Below are positions 1 to 7,310 of a stretch of 36,084 nt of DNA, piece after piece. Under the pieces are notes generated by a model. It saw nothing but the letters and a program-made list of their open reading frames with translations. It had not been told where the DNA came from and ran no database searches. Each line of letters opens with the position of its first letter. Position 1 is the stretch's first letter. The translations under genes and the position numbers were made by a program. Location: positions 1 through 36,084 of the forward strand of contig JACMJL010000004.1 of the NCBI GenBank assembly GCA_014380625.1. Reading direction: 5' to 3'. Origin of the DNA: Clostridiaceae bacterium. GTDB taxonomy: Bacteria; Bacillota; Clostridia; Clostridiales; Clostridiaceae.

Positions 1-407
1 ACACGTTTAATTTGCTGCAACGTAGTAGATAAAGGTTTTATTTCATGTAAAACCAAAGAAGCAAGCACAATATCAATTGAATCATCTGGTAGTGGAATGT
101 TATCAATGCTTCCTTTAACCAATTGAATATTTGTAATACTTTCATCCTGTGCCTTACAATCTATAATCTCTAACATCTTTTCATCCATGTCTAGCGCATA
201 AACTAATTCATGTACCATTTGCGCTGCCGGGATTGTTAAATATCCTGTACCTGCTCCCAAATCTAAAATATTATCAGTTTTTTTAATAGCTAGCATTTGA
301 AGTACCTCTTCGGGTGGAAACTCCTTTCTTCTTTCAACCCCGTCTAAAAATTTAATTTTTCTTTCTAACTGTTCTGTTTTTTTTGAATTGTGTTGATGAT
401 TTTTCAT
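1..407 (-). CDS. Class I SAM-dependent methyltransferase, partial (C-terminus outside window)
   Basis: Reading from an ATG at 407 on the minus strand, 135 residues are visible before the window edge. A glycine-rich SAM-binding motif I (ILDLGAGTGY) sits near residues 48-57, followed by an acidic motif II region (ALDMDEKML) and a post-I/motif IV stretch (PDDSIDIVLASLVLHE). This is the Rossmann fold of class I methyltransferases of the UbiE/small-molecule type; the substrate cannot be told. The start is fixed by an AAAGGAGG ribosome site 7 bases upstream. The gene lies downstream of the Rrf2 regulator in the same direction with about 160 bases between, and a strong palindrome lies in that gap, so it probably belongs to the Rrf2 regulon (inference). 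Confidence 0.85.
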   Translation of the reverse strand, partial: MKNHQHNSKKTEQLERKIKFLDGVERRKEFPPEEVLQMLAIKKTDNILDLGAGTGYLTIPAAQMVHELVYALDMDEKMLEIIDCKAQDESITNIQLVKGSIDNIPLPDDSIDIVLASLVLHEIKPLSTTLQQIKR

Positions 408-474
408 AATTGTCCTCCTTTTGAAAGTTCTTCAGTTTTACTTGCTTAGAATTTTCTTTTCATATATATTAAAC

Positions 475-503
475 ATATTAAATGTATTAAATACATTTAA
501 TAT
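475..503. promoter_or_regulatory. Perfect 12-bp-arm palindrome, probable operator of the Rrf2 regulator
   Basis: The arms ATATTAAATGTA and TACATTTAATAT are exact inverted repeats around a 5-base centre (TTAAA). The palindrome sits between the Rrf2-family gene and the methyltransferase it faces, about 70 bases before the methyltransferase start. No U-run follows, so an operator is a better reading than a terminator. Assignment to the neighbouring Rrf2 protein is inference from position. Confidence 0.55.
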
Positions 504-540
504 CTATAATTAAAACGTAAAGGGTTGCAAACCATGATAT

Positions 541-570
541 AATAGGTAAAAATCAATATTTTCACCTATT
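541..570 (-). terminator. Hairpin overlapping the Rrf2 stop codon, weak terminator candidate
   Basis: On the minus strand AATAGGTGAAAAT pairs with ATTTTTACCTATT (one G-U pair) around a 4-base loop, directly at the end of the Rrf2 gene. No strong U-tract follows, so termination would be inefficient. It could instead be a transcript-end or attenuation hairpin before the methyltransferase gene. Confidence 0.35.
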
Positions 571-967
571 ATATTGGCTCTTGTATTTCAATCACTTCAT
601 AAAGCTTTTTATTTTGAAGATACTTCCCCATCATATTTTCTGCTTCTGCCATTACTTTCACTATAGGACAATTATCATCCTCTTGTAAGTCACAATTAAA
701 TAATGCTCCAGTTCCTTCAGTTGCTTCGATTATATCCAGGAATGAAATATCATCCTTCTTTTTACGAAGAGAATAACCACCATTCACTCCTGAAGTAGAC
801 TGGATTATTCCAGCTTTTACTAACTGTGTTAAAATCTTCGAAAGATATGTAGCAGATATATTGAAATTGTTTGCTAATGGCTGTAAACTCAAATTATCAT
901 TCTTATCATATTTAATCATATATAAAACAATATGAAGTGCATAGTTAGTCGCTTTTGAATATTTCAA
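569..967 (-). CDS. Rrf2 family transcriptional regulator
   Basis: A 132-residue winged-helix protein typical of Rrf2 regulators. The N-terminal pattern (MKYSKATNYALHIVLYM), the recognition region (NISATYLSKILTQLVKAG) and the wing (SGVNGGYSLRK) are all present. Two cysteines lie at about 92 and 99 (FNCDLQEDDNCPI) where sensor members carry three, so an Fe-S cluster is uncertain; the protein may be of the cluster-less YwnA-like type. Translation begins at a TTG, supported by AAGGAGG 6 bases upstream. A consensus sigma-A promoter precedes it. It probably controls itself and the methyltransferase downstream. Confidence 0.9.
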   Translation of the reverse strand: MKYSKATNYALHIVLYMIKYDKNDNLSLQPLANNFNISATYLSKILTQLVKAGIIQSTSGVNGGYSLRKKKDDISFLDIIEATEGTGALFNCDLQEDDNCPIVKVMAEAENMMGKYLQNKKLYEVIEIQEPI

Positions 968-1010
968 TGTAAAACCTCCTTAAAGACATTGCAGACTGTA
1001 TTTGTCTTTA

Positions 1011-1039
1011 ATTATACTCATAATAATTACTTTTGTCAA
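1011..1039 (-). promoter_or_regulatory. Consensus sigma-A promoter of the Rrf2 gene
   Basis: On the minus strand TTGACA (1039-1034) and TATAAT (1016-1011) are both exact consensus and are separated by 17 bases. The spacer and -10 contain a dyad (AATTAT, 7 bases, ATAATT) that would suit autoregulation. Confidence 0.8.
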
Positions 1040-1060
1040 TTCTTTAAAAATAAAAAGATA

Positions 1061-1318
1061 ATGGAATCAAGACTTGATTACCTTAATGAAAACAGAGGCA
1101 TTGGACTATTTACAGCTTCAGCTGGGAGTGGAAAAACTTTTGCATTAAGATGTTTTTCCTAGAAAATTAATCCTAACTTAACAAAAGTTATTTATCTATG
1201 TTTTACTACTGTAAGTACTACTGAATTTTATCGTCAATTTTGTATTTCATTAGAATTAGAACCTTGTTCTCGTAAGAGTGATATGTTTAAAAGCATAAAA
1301 GATTATATGGAAAATATG
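1061..1318 (+). pseudogene. ExeA-like AAA ATPase of a two-gene transposon, remnant
   Basis: Translated from the ATG at 1061, the frame reads the Walker A motif TASAGSGKT and the following ALRCFS, then an in-frame TAG at 1160-1162, then KINPNLTKVIYLCF and a stretch ending in MFKSIKDYMENM. This matches the start of ExeA/TniB-like ATP-binding partners of DDE transposases. Walker B and everything after are missing. After codon 86 the same frame runs into an unrelated sequence (next gene). A transposon-end-like repeat lies about 330 bases further on, as expected for such an element's terminus. Confidence 0.6.
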
Positions 1319-1564
1319 AGCAGTGATAAACATCTCCACTATGAGTTTAAGATTGAAAGTAGAAGTGGGTTTATAGTAGTTATAGGAAAAACGAATTATG
1401 GTAATTTTGCTTGTATTCCTGATTATGATATAGGCTGTCATCTCTATACCTTGAATGATTTATTTTGGAACTCTGAGCGTTTACGTACACTTATGAATAA
1501 AGTAGATGCTATAACAGTGGGTCACGCCTTAAAAGCTGTAGCTGAACATATTGATTTAAACTAA
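1283..1564 (+). CDS. Small protein, DUF6618-like, fused in frame to the ATPase remnant
   Basis: About 80 residues after SSDKHLHYEF form a compact domain with the pattern GFIVVIGKTNYGNFACIP, LNDLFWNSERL and LNKVDAITVGHALK. This resembles small hypothetical proteins carried by plasmids and integrative elements (DUF6618; recalled from memory). The first 12 residues belong to the ExeA-like remnant, so the true start is unclear and may have been lost: there is no good ribosome site before the ATG at 1283 or the internal ATGs. It may be a translated fossil or a small gene captured by the transposon. A weak terminator follows. Confidence 0.5.
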   Translation: MFKSIKDYMENMSSDKHLHYEFKIESRSGFIVVIGKTNYGNFACIPDYDIGCHLYTLNDLFWNSERLRTLMNKVDAITVGHALKAVAEHIDLN

Positions 1565-1571
1565 CATAATT

Positions 1572-1599
1572 GGGTAGCTATTATTGTTACTCTTTTTTT
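1572..1599 (+). terminator. Weak rho-independent terminator
   Basis: GGGTA (1572-1576) can pair with TACTC (1588-1592), followed directly by seven Ts. The stem is short, so confidence is low. Confidence 0.4.
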
Positions 1600-1645
1600 A
1601 TAGGCATATTTTGACTTTAATCACCTGCTAATAATAGAAATAAAA

Positions 1646-1680
1646 TGACGTTTCAACTAGGTATAATTTGACGTTTTACA
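1646..1680 (-). mobile_element. Transposon end with repeated TGACGTTT boxes
   Basis: TGACGTTT occurs at 1646-1653 and 1669-1676, 23 bases apart. Read on the minus strand the outer one starts TGTAAAACGTCA, that is a TG-starting end followed by an internal copy TTGAAACGTCA. Ends with short repeated transposase-binding boxes are typical of Mu/Tn7/Tn552-like DDE elements, which also carry ExeA-like ATPases such as the remnant at 1061-1318. The DegT aminotransferase gene stops at exactly this point. No matching opposite end was seen in the window. Confidence 0.5.
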
Positions 1681-2020
1681 AGTCATCAATATCGCAGAAT
1701 ATGGGGATACCGCCACAAGCCAAGACCGCTCCAGTTGTTGCTATGAACCCATAACTAGGGACAATGACTTCATCTCCAATGTTTATGTTTATTGCTTTTA
1801 AAGCACATTTCAGTGCTGCGGTTTCAGAGCTAACTGTCTGAGCATGGTTTACTCCAAAGTACTCTCTCAGCATCTCCTCAAATTCAAGGTTCTTATCCAA
1901 AAGACAAGGGCCATAATATCTAAAAAGTGACTTAGACCGTATGACTGCCTCAACAGCCTCAATCTCTTTGCTATCGTACAGATATGTTCCATAGAAATTC
2001 GTTGGATTATCAGATCTCAA
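1676..2020 (-). pseudogene. DegT/DnrJ/EryC1/StrS aminotransferase, truncated N-terminal third
   Basis: The 114 residues match the start of sugar aminotransferases of this PLP family: the substrate-loop region FYGTYLYDSKEIEAVEAVI, then NHAQTVSSETAALKCALKA and the conserved GDEVIVPSYGFIATTGAVL followed by FCDIDD. Intact members are about 370-400 residues; here the reading frame ends at a transposon end, before the PLP lysine. Start TTG at 2020 is supported by GGTGGGAG a few bases upstream, only 20 bases after the MFS gene, so both were probably one transcript. Sugar aminotransferases of this type make amino sugars for surface glycans or antibiotics; this copy cannot be active. Confidence 0.85.
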
Positions 2021-2039
2021 TCTTATCTCCCACCTTATC

Positions 2040-3242
2040 TTAAATTATTTTATTACTGCAATTTACAAATCTGAAATAATAGTAGTATATACCAATGAAC
2101 GATACGAAGATGATTAGTCCAAGCACCAGATACATGCTATGGTATCCACTCACCTGACTTACTACCCCGTAAACCAGATACAAAGCCATTGCGATAGCGT
2201 TTCTTATCGTTCCTAACAACGACAGTATGGTTGTCCGAATCTCATTCGGTACTTCATTATTCAGAAGACCAAGTATAGGTGGTTCAATCAAGTCTATCGT
2301 TATGTACACTATCAAGAAACCTATACTGATTATCCAATAGTTGTGGGTCATCAGCATACCGATTCCTACGACAAACAACCCAAATACCAGACTTACGATG
2401 TTCACAAGCTTGAGTTGATTTACCTTCTGTGACAGCAGTGATGCCAGCATACTCAATAGCGTACTTCCCGAGTAGATATATCCAATTAGCTTCATGCTCA
2501 TACCAATATCATCAAAGTAACCCTGAGTGAACATAACCACACCATCTGTACTTGCTACAACCAATGCAAGGAAAACAATGAGCATAATAATTTTACTGCT
2601 GTTTCTTACATACTGTATGCCATGGATTGCGATCTCAAGAATCTTCGGTCTCCTGCTGTCTTCACTTGGCTTCTTTTCTTCCGGGAAACTCAGTATTGCA
2701 TAGCTTGCAATGAAGAACGTCACTGCCTGCATTAGAAATGGTATTGCAAGTGAGATTTCAGATACATAACCAGTTATCACTGTCCCTAAGGTAAGAAACG
2801 CAGTCGCTAAGACTTCTTTTCGACTAAAGATCTTCACATAATCATCCTTTCTACCATTCTTTACAAGGTAATCGTACAAAAGTGCTTGGTCTGATTCCAT
2901 CATAAATGATGTACCAATTGCGTTCAAACTGAACAAAATCATGAACAACCAAAAATGATTATTCACATTATAGAGGGATATCAGATAAATGATTAGAAAG
3001 ACTATACCATTGAGCGTTGCACCAATCGCTATAGACTGTTTTCTCTTGATATAATCTGATATGACTCCCGTTGGAAAGTTACTTAATATCTTCACTAGAT
3101 TGAATACTATTTGGATGATACTGAATTCTACTATACTCACGCCCTGATTCAATATGTAAATCATCAGTATGGCTCTAGTAAATTTTAGATTAGTCATGAT
3201 TACATATATATAATATGACATCATTCTTATAAATGTTTTCAT
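2040..3242 (-). CDS. MFS transporter
   Basis: A 400-residue polytopic membrane protein with about 12 hydrophobic segments. The MFS signature loop between helices 2 and 3 is visible as FPTGVISDYIKRKQSI, and the central cytoplasmic loop (EEKKPSEDSRRPK) divides the two halves. The start is placed at the ATG at 3242 because AAAGGGGGAAAGC lies directly before it; a longer reading from 3272 would translate through that ribosome site. The gene is upstream of the truncated aminotransferase and probably co-transcribed with it. The substrate is unknown; drug or metabolite efflux is common for this type. A short palindrome (ACTTTTTAAAAAAGT, 3271-3285) lies in its leader. Confidence 0.85.
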   Translation of the reverse strand: MKTFIRMMSYYIYVIMTNLKFTRAILMIYILNQGVSIVEFSIIQIVFNLVKILSNFPTGVISDYIKRKQSIAIGATLNGIVFLIIYLISLYNVNNHFWLFMILFSLNAIGTSFMMESDQALLYDYLVKNGRKDDYVKIFSRKEVLATAFLTLGTVITGYVSEISLAIPFLMQAVTFFIASYAILSFPEEKKPSEDSRRPKILEIAIHGIQYVRNSSKIIMLIVFLALVVASTDGVVMFTQGYFDDIGMSMKLIGYIYSGSTLLSMLASLLSQKVNQLKLVNIVSLVFGLFVVGIGMLMTHNYWIISIGFLIVYITIDLIEPPILGLLNNEVPNEIRTTILSLLGTIRNAIAMALYLVYGVVSQVSGYHSMYLVLGLIIFVSFIGIYYYYFRFVNCSNKII

Positions 3243-3555
3243 GCTTTCCCCCTTTCTAGAAGTACAATACACTTTTTAAAAAAGTCTATACATAATATAT
3301 CAGTTTTTTTTACAATTGGAAACATAATTTTCTATAATTAGATTATATTCTATATATGGTAAGTTATTATAAATATAACCAGCTCTTGCATTGACTAAAG
3401 AACAACACAAAAGCTATCCCGATCTCTAAATTACTTATTGGGATATCGCAACATAGCCATCAAGCTAAAAGACTTCTATAAAAATAAAGCCCCCCATCTG
3501 TAGAAACGTTATTATTTATAAGACAATAAAAATACATCATTGGGGGAACTTACAA

Positions 3556-3906
3556 ATGATAAAAGAGAAGAGATTAGGATTGGATGAGAAAATAAGTTTT
3601 TTTGCAGATGAACTTAAAAAATGTTTTTCAAAAGATGAGATTGAACAAATAGCTAGAGAAACAGGGTTTGTGAAGAGAAATGGTAAGGTTAAATCAAATG
3701 AATTCGTTTGATTATGCTGTTTTATGGATGTAGAAGTTGCAAATAATACGCTTGTTACCTTATGTACAAAACTTAGTGCAAAAATAGGCGTAGTTATTTC
3801 AAATCAGGCATTAGCTCAACGCTTAAATGAAAGATGTGTGTGGTTTTTAAAGAAGATGGAAAGAATTATTACCCGAGGAAAGAAAAAAGAATATACTTAT
3901 ATATAG
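3556..3906 (+). pseudogene. IS4-family transposase, N-terminal remnant
   Basis: From the ATG at 3556 the frame encodes an IS4-type N-terminal domain: an opening helix (KISFFADELKKCF), then IEQIARETGFVKRNGK and VEVANNTLVTLCTKLS with SNQALAQRLNE. An in-frame TGA at 3709-3711 stands where relatives have Trp (FxWLC). After about residue 100 the sequence changes to IS66 material and the catalytic DDE core is absent. It was probably cut by recombination with the neighbouring IS66 fragment. A GGGGGAACTTACAA ribosome-like site precedes the ATG. The 270 bases upstream hold short inverted repeats but no gene. Confidence 0.7.
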
Positions 3907-4363
3907 TGTCCCTGTACTGGATGACTTTTTTGCATGGGCAGAAAATACCTTTACTAATCAAGACTACTTGAAGAAAGCTTTGGGATATACACTAAATCAT
4001 AAAAAATACTTTACCAATTTTCTGCTTGACGGAAGAATACCTTTATCGAACAATTTATCGGAAATTGCAGTGAAACCCGTAGCTATCAAACGAAAAAACT
4101 CACTGTTTTCTGATTCGCCAGAGGGGGCAGATGCATCAGCTACTGTATTTAGCATTATAAATACGGCGACAGCCAATAATTTGGATGCTTATAAATATCT
4201 TGAATATCTCTTCCGAAAGTTTCCCAATAGTAATTTTGCATCAAATTCTTCTGTGCTTGATGAATATTTGCCTTGGGCAGATAAAGTACAGCTTGAATGT
4301 AGAATAAATAGAGCAGAAACAGAGATAAACAAAAGGGAGGAACCTTGCAGTGAGTCAGCCTAA
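3905..4363 (+). pseudogene. tnpC: IS66-family transposase (TnpC), C-terminal remnant
   Basis: About 150 residues match the tail of IS66 TnpC: SVPVLDDFFAWAENTF, a linker with LNHKKYFTNFLLDGRIPLSNNLSE (the final E is at the catalytic glutamate position), KRKNSLFSDSPEGADASATV and the C-terminal domain with ANNLDAYKYLEYL and YLPWAD. The zinc-finger and early DDE parts are missing; a full TnpC is about 500 residues. The frame is open from 3905 to its stop at 4361-4363, overlapping the next gene by 14 bases. TnpA/TnpB partners are not present. Confidence 0.8.
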
Positions 4364-4628
4364 TATTGACTACATGATGAATATGACAAAGGAATTTCTT
4401 AGTGGGGAAATTGATGGAATAGCTTATACCCTTGATTTTCCATATGAGCTGGAGCAACAATACAAAAAAATGCATCGAGAAGATGATGATTATTGTGAAT
4501 TGATATATGAATGTATTTATGAAGAAGGCATAGCTATATATAACGATTTATCAGACTCTGAGTTTAAGAAACTTATTCGAAAACAGTATAACTACATAAA
4601 GAAAATTGCAAAAGAAGGATTTTATTAA
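4350..4628 (+). CDS. Small acidic protein, colicin-immunity-like
   Basis: A 92-residue acidic protein. The pattern MTKEFLSGEIDGIAYTLDF, then a helix with EQQYKKMH and the tail SDSEFKKLIRKQYNYIKKI resembles short bacterial immunity proteins of the colicin D/E type, where a FLxGEI motif opens the fold (family recall; moderate). Translation starts at a GTG at 4350 with AAAGGGAGG about 10 bases upstream, inside the IS66 tail, so it may be coupled to that frame. A good terminator follows, which supports a real transcript. No toxin partner is adjacent, so it could be an orphan immunity gene carried by the insertion element. Confidence 0.6.
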   Translation: MSQPNIDYMMNMTKEFLSGEIDGIAYTLDFPYELEQQYKKMHREDDDYCELIYECIYEEGIAIYNDLSDSEFKKLIRKQYNYIKKIAKEGFY

Positions 4629-4635
4629 AACATAT

Positions 4636-4667
4636 AGCTTCACATAATAATGTGGAGCTCCTTTTTT
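4636..4667 (+). terminator. Rho-independent terminator
   Basis: AGCTTCACAT (4636-4645) pairs with ATGTGGAGCT (4650-4659) around a 4-base loop, followed by CCTTTTTT. It ends the immunity-like gene's transcript. Confidence 0.85.
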
Positions 4668-4731
4668 AGGTAACGGTATGTGTTCCATCGCTTACTATTA
4701 TCTGTTCCCTGAAATTTGTTTTAATATTCTT

Positions 4732-5187
4732 TTATGATATTGGTACACAAATTTCACAATAATGTTTATTTATCATCTGCATTGCATAGCGTTCAAGAAT
4801 AGGTCTTTTATCATCAAATTCATAATTTCTTTTTGATAACTCCGAAAATATCTCCATCCATGCTTTTTGCATAGCATCTACCGTATGACTTATTTTAAAT
4901 ACGCAATATTTTCCACTAATAGTTTTTCCAAAATTAATATACTTGTTATAAACCTTAAATTCATCCAAAACAACTAAACATGTATCATAACGACAATCTT
5001 TAGGTTCTGTGAATTGAGGGTTGTCTTGGGCTATTCCTAATATAATTGAACTTTCATTAAATAAGTTTTTTTCTCTAGCCCAACTTTTTAATTGTTCCAT
5101 TATTTGCACATTCTCTGAACCATAAGGACCTGTTTTTCGTATATAAGCAATTTTATATGATGATATTATTTCAATATTAATATCCAT
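4732..5187 (-). CDS. GyrI-like small-molecule-binding domain protein
   Basis: A 151-residue stand-alone GyrI-like (SbmC/AraC effector-binding) domain. The hallmark opening is ISSYKIAYIRKTGPYG, followed by LGIAQDNPQ, the conserved CRYDTCLVV strand and a C-terminal RPILERYAM stretch. Such proteins bind or hydrolyse small hydrophobic compounds, or protect gyrase; which applies here cannot be seen. The start ATG at 5187 has GAAGG about 7 bases before it, and a good promoter lies 45-75 bases upstream. It stands alone between an insertion-element region and a long non-coding stretch. A second GyrI-like domain occurs at 33121-33978, fused to an AraC DNA-binding domain. Confidence 0.8.
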   Translation of the reverse strand: MDINIEIISSYKIAYIRKTGPYGSENVQIMEQLKSWAREKNLFNESSIILGIAQDNPQFTEPKDCRYDTCLVVLDEFKVYNKYINFGKTISGKYCVFKISHTVDAMQKAWMEIFSELSKRNYEFDDKRPILERYAMQMINKHYCEICVPIS

Positions 5188-5230
5188 AACTTACCTTCTC
5201 TTTTAATAGAGTACATCGATGCCTGAATTC

Positions 5231-5259
5231 AGCATATAATGCTTTAAAATGTATTTCAA
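5231..5259 (-). promoter_or_regulatory. Sigma-A-type promoter of the GyrI-like gene
   Basis: On the minus strand TTGAAA (5259-5254) is followed after 17 bases by TATGCT (5236-5231), about 45 bases before the start codon. Confidence 0.55.
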
Positions 5260-5794
5260 CTTATTTTTTAAAATCACCAAATTTACTATTTATTAAGTTG
5301 TTTTGAATCCTTCATGTGGCGAACTGATTTACACTTTCGAACTTATCTCTCGAAATAATATCATCATTTAATTCCATGCATTGGAACAGTATTCCCCAAC
5401 AAGGTGTTCTCCTTGATTATATGTAAATAACGTTGAAGTTGGCTCTTTAAGGCACTTCTATACACAACAGTATAGATAATTACACCCAGGGGCAAAGTAA
5501 AAAAACTCTAATAACATACAATGATTAAAGTAGTCTTCAATATTTTATAAGAAACATTTAGTGGAAAAACAACTATTCGTGAAAAACAGTAATAGGACAA
5601 TTATTCTTATTTTAGAGGTGCAGCCAACGAAACCTACAAAATGCACTCTAAGGAATATGGTTCCATAAACGATCGTATATTTTATCCAATTTATAAAAGT
5701 TAATTTGCACTTTATAACAGGCTTGATGGTATTAAGCCTAATAGTTAGCTTAGAGTATATTTTCTGCTAAAAGATGTATGCACCCCTATACCAC
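5260..5794. other. Non-coding stretch without recognisable gene
   Basis: No reading frame with a ribosome site or recognisable protein is seen here on either strand. A small hairpin (CTATAC, 6 bases, GTATAG) lies near 5459-5476. The motif GGGGCAAAGTA near 5489-5499 resembles GGGCAAAGTAG in the hairpin at 12867-12902, but too briefly to interpret. Confidence 0.4.
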
Positions 5795-5832
5795 AAAAAA
5801 ATTACTATAGAAATAAATTCCTATAGTAATTT
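5795..5832 (-). terminator. Rho-independent terminator of the secreted-protein/protease unit
   Basis: On the minus strand AAATTACTATAG pairs with CTATAGTAATTT around a 10-base loop, continuing into a run of seven Ts. It lies about 55 bases past the stop of the gene at 5887-6465. Confidence 0.9.
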
Positions 5833-5886
5833 CAAATAAGATTATCCCTTCTTTTCAAGTTCACACAAAACTATAAACGTTCTTGA

Positions 5887-6465
5887 TTATTGAGCTAACC
5901 TATTTCTTACATCTTTATAGCTTCCATTTAAATCTTTTAAAATATCGTCATTCACTATGGATTGTGGCTCTAAAATCATACTATCAGAAGTAGAAATTAA
6001 TGAATCCACACTAGACTTAGTGTTTGACTTAGCAGGCACAACTTTATAGATTCCTTGTCCTAGTCCTATTGGTATATAACAATCTGGATTATCTACGCCT
6101 TTCCTTAGAAACATTAATAATGTCTCACCATTTTTAGGTGTTACGTCACCATCATGTTGTATAATATTAATTTCATTTAATTTTTTGTCCCCTTTAATTA
6201 CGTCGACAATCTTTACTGTTGTTATTATAAAAGGTGCACCTTTATAGTCGATTGTTTTATATTTATCTGTTCCAATAATTTTGACTATTGTTTCTGTTCT
6301 GTTTTTCAAGTCAGATAATCCAGTTAGCTTTAGAGTAGTAAATTCCGTATTTGTTATTGTCTGTGATTTTGAATTAGCTGTAGTTGCGTTGAAATTTTGT
6401 TTAACCAAACCTATTCCTAAACCTATTATAATTACAGATGTTAATACAATTAATTTTTTTCTCAT
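5887..6465 (-). CDS. Secreted or membrane-anchored protein of unknown function
   Basis: A 192-residue protein with an N-terminal hydrophobic segment (LIVLTSVIIIGLGIGLV, residues 4-20) after two lysines and no lipobox cysteine, so it is a signal peptide or single anchor. The rest is soluble and beta-rich, with IIGTDKYKTIDYKGAPFI, IQHDGD and GETLLMFLRKG; the last pattern occurs in small extracellular proteins of Gram-positives, but the family was not recognised. The start is supported by AGGAGATGATTAA before the ATG. It lies 22 bases after the metzincin gene in the same direction and shares its terminator, so the two form one operon and may act together outside the cell. Confidence 0.7.
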   Translation of the reverse strand: MRKKLIVLTSVIIIGLGIGLVKQNFNATTANSKSQTITNTEFTTLKLTGLSDLKNRTETIVKIIGTDKYKTIDYKGAPFIITTVKIVDVIKGDKKLNEINIIQHDGDVTPKNGETLLMFLRKGVDNPDCYIPIGLGQGIYKVVPAKSNTKSSVDSLISTSDSMILEPQSIVNDDILKDLNGSYKDVRNRLAQ

Positions 6466-6487
6466 TTAATCATCTCCTAAGATTATT

Positions 6488-6905
6488 TTAAAATTGCCCA
6501 TATCTAGTTACAAATAAATTGTTTTCTGTTGTTGATATCGCACTTGTACCAAAATCTGTATAATAATCATAACTTACAGCCAACCAAGTTAAACAATCAT
6601 ATAGACCAAAACAATGAGCTAATTCATGAGTCACTGTGTACCTCATAGTATATGCATCAGAAATTTTAGAAGAGTTCAAATTAATAACTTTGGGAGTAGA
6701 ATAACTATTATTAGTAATGACAGTCCATCCACCAGTATCTTGTTTTTACCTGTTGAGCAGTTCCTTGTGCAAATCCCCATGCGTTATTCATAGTTGGTGT
6801 CTGAGTATACACAGCAGACGCAAAAACTGAATTACTTAGAAACATTGTAAAAAGTAAGGTTAACACTATAATAAAAGCAAACCGATTCTTTGACAGGTTT
6901 TTCAT
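6488..6905 (-). pseudogene. Secreted metzincin-type zinc protease, frameshifted
   Basis: The first part (6905 to about 6747) encodes a signal peptide (FAFIIVLTLLFTMFLSNSVFA) and about 24 mature residues. The second part encodes DTGGWTVITNNSYSTP and the zinc site HELAHCFGLYD. Dropping one base in the five-T run at 6743-6747 (plus strand) joins the two into a single 138-residue protein. The motif HExxHxxGxxD, with Asp as third ligand, is the signature of snapalysin-like small metzincins; most metzincins use His. The start has GGGAG upstream and a TATAAT at 6942-6937. Either the gene is inactive, or the run is a sequencing or phase-variation site. Confidence 0.7.
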
Positions 6906-6936
6906 TAAAAATACTCCCTCAACTTATTATCCAATT

Positions 6937-6942
6937 ATTATA
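6937..6942 (-). promoter_or_regulatory. -10 element before the protease gene
   Basis: TATAAT on the minus strand about 32 bases before the ATG at 6905. The -35 region (TTTAAA, near 6960-6965) is weak, which would fit an activated promoter. Confidence 0.45.
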
Positions 6943-6981
6943 TAAAAAACATATATTAATTTTAAATGATGTAGATAATAT

Positions 6982-6999
6982 ATATTTGTACACAAATAT
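6982..6999. promoter_or_regulatory. Perfect 8-bp-arm palindrome upstream of the protease promoter
   Basis: ATATTTGT, two bases, ACAAATAT. It lies about 17 bases upstream of the presumed -35 of the protease operon, a usual place for an activator. From 7000 to 7310 no gene is seen. Confidence 0.4.
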
Positions 7000-7310
7000 G
7001 CTATCATTAACACCTTTGTTTATTTGACAAAAAATACTAAACTTAAACCTTTCTTTTCAGATTATATGTTAAATCTACATTGTCTTACTTGTTATCTGAA
7101 TATAATAAAGATAGCATAACCCAATAAATTGAACAATTAAAAAAATAATCAATATTCGACATTAATTAAATATTATTTTAAAAATGCGAATTATCTAACA
7201 TAACCTTTTGGGTAATACAAGCATCCGTGTCATGTGCTGAAAAGTAAGTATTAAAATTTTGAGAAGTGGATTATCTGTGTAAGTAGGTGCAAAGTAGATG
7301 CCCTTTATTG

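Noticed and set aside
3410..3446. Inverted repeat TATCCCGAT/ATTGGGATA before the IS4 remnant
   Set aside because: No U-run and no matching partner copy elsewhere, so neither a terminator nor an insertion-sequence end can be supported.
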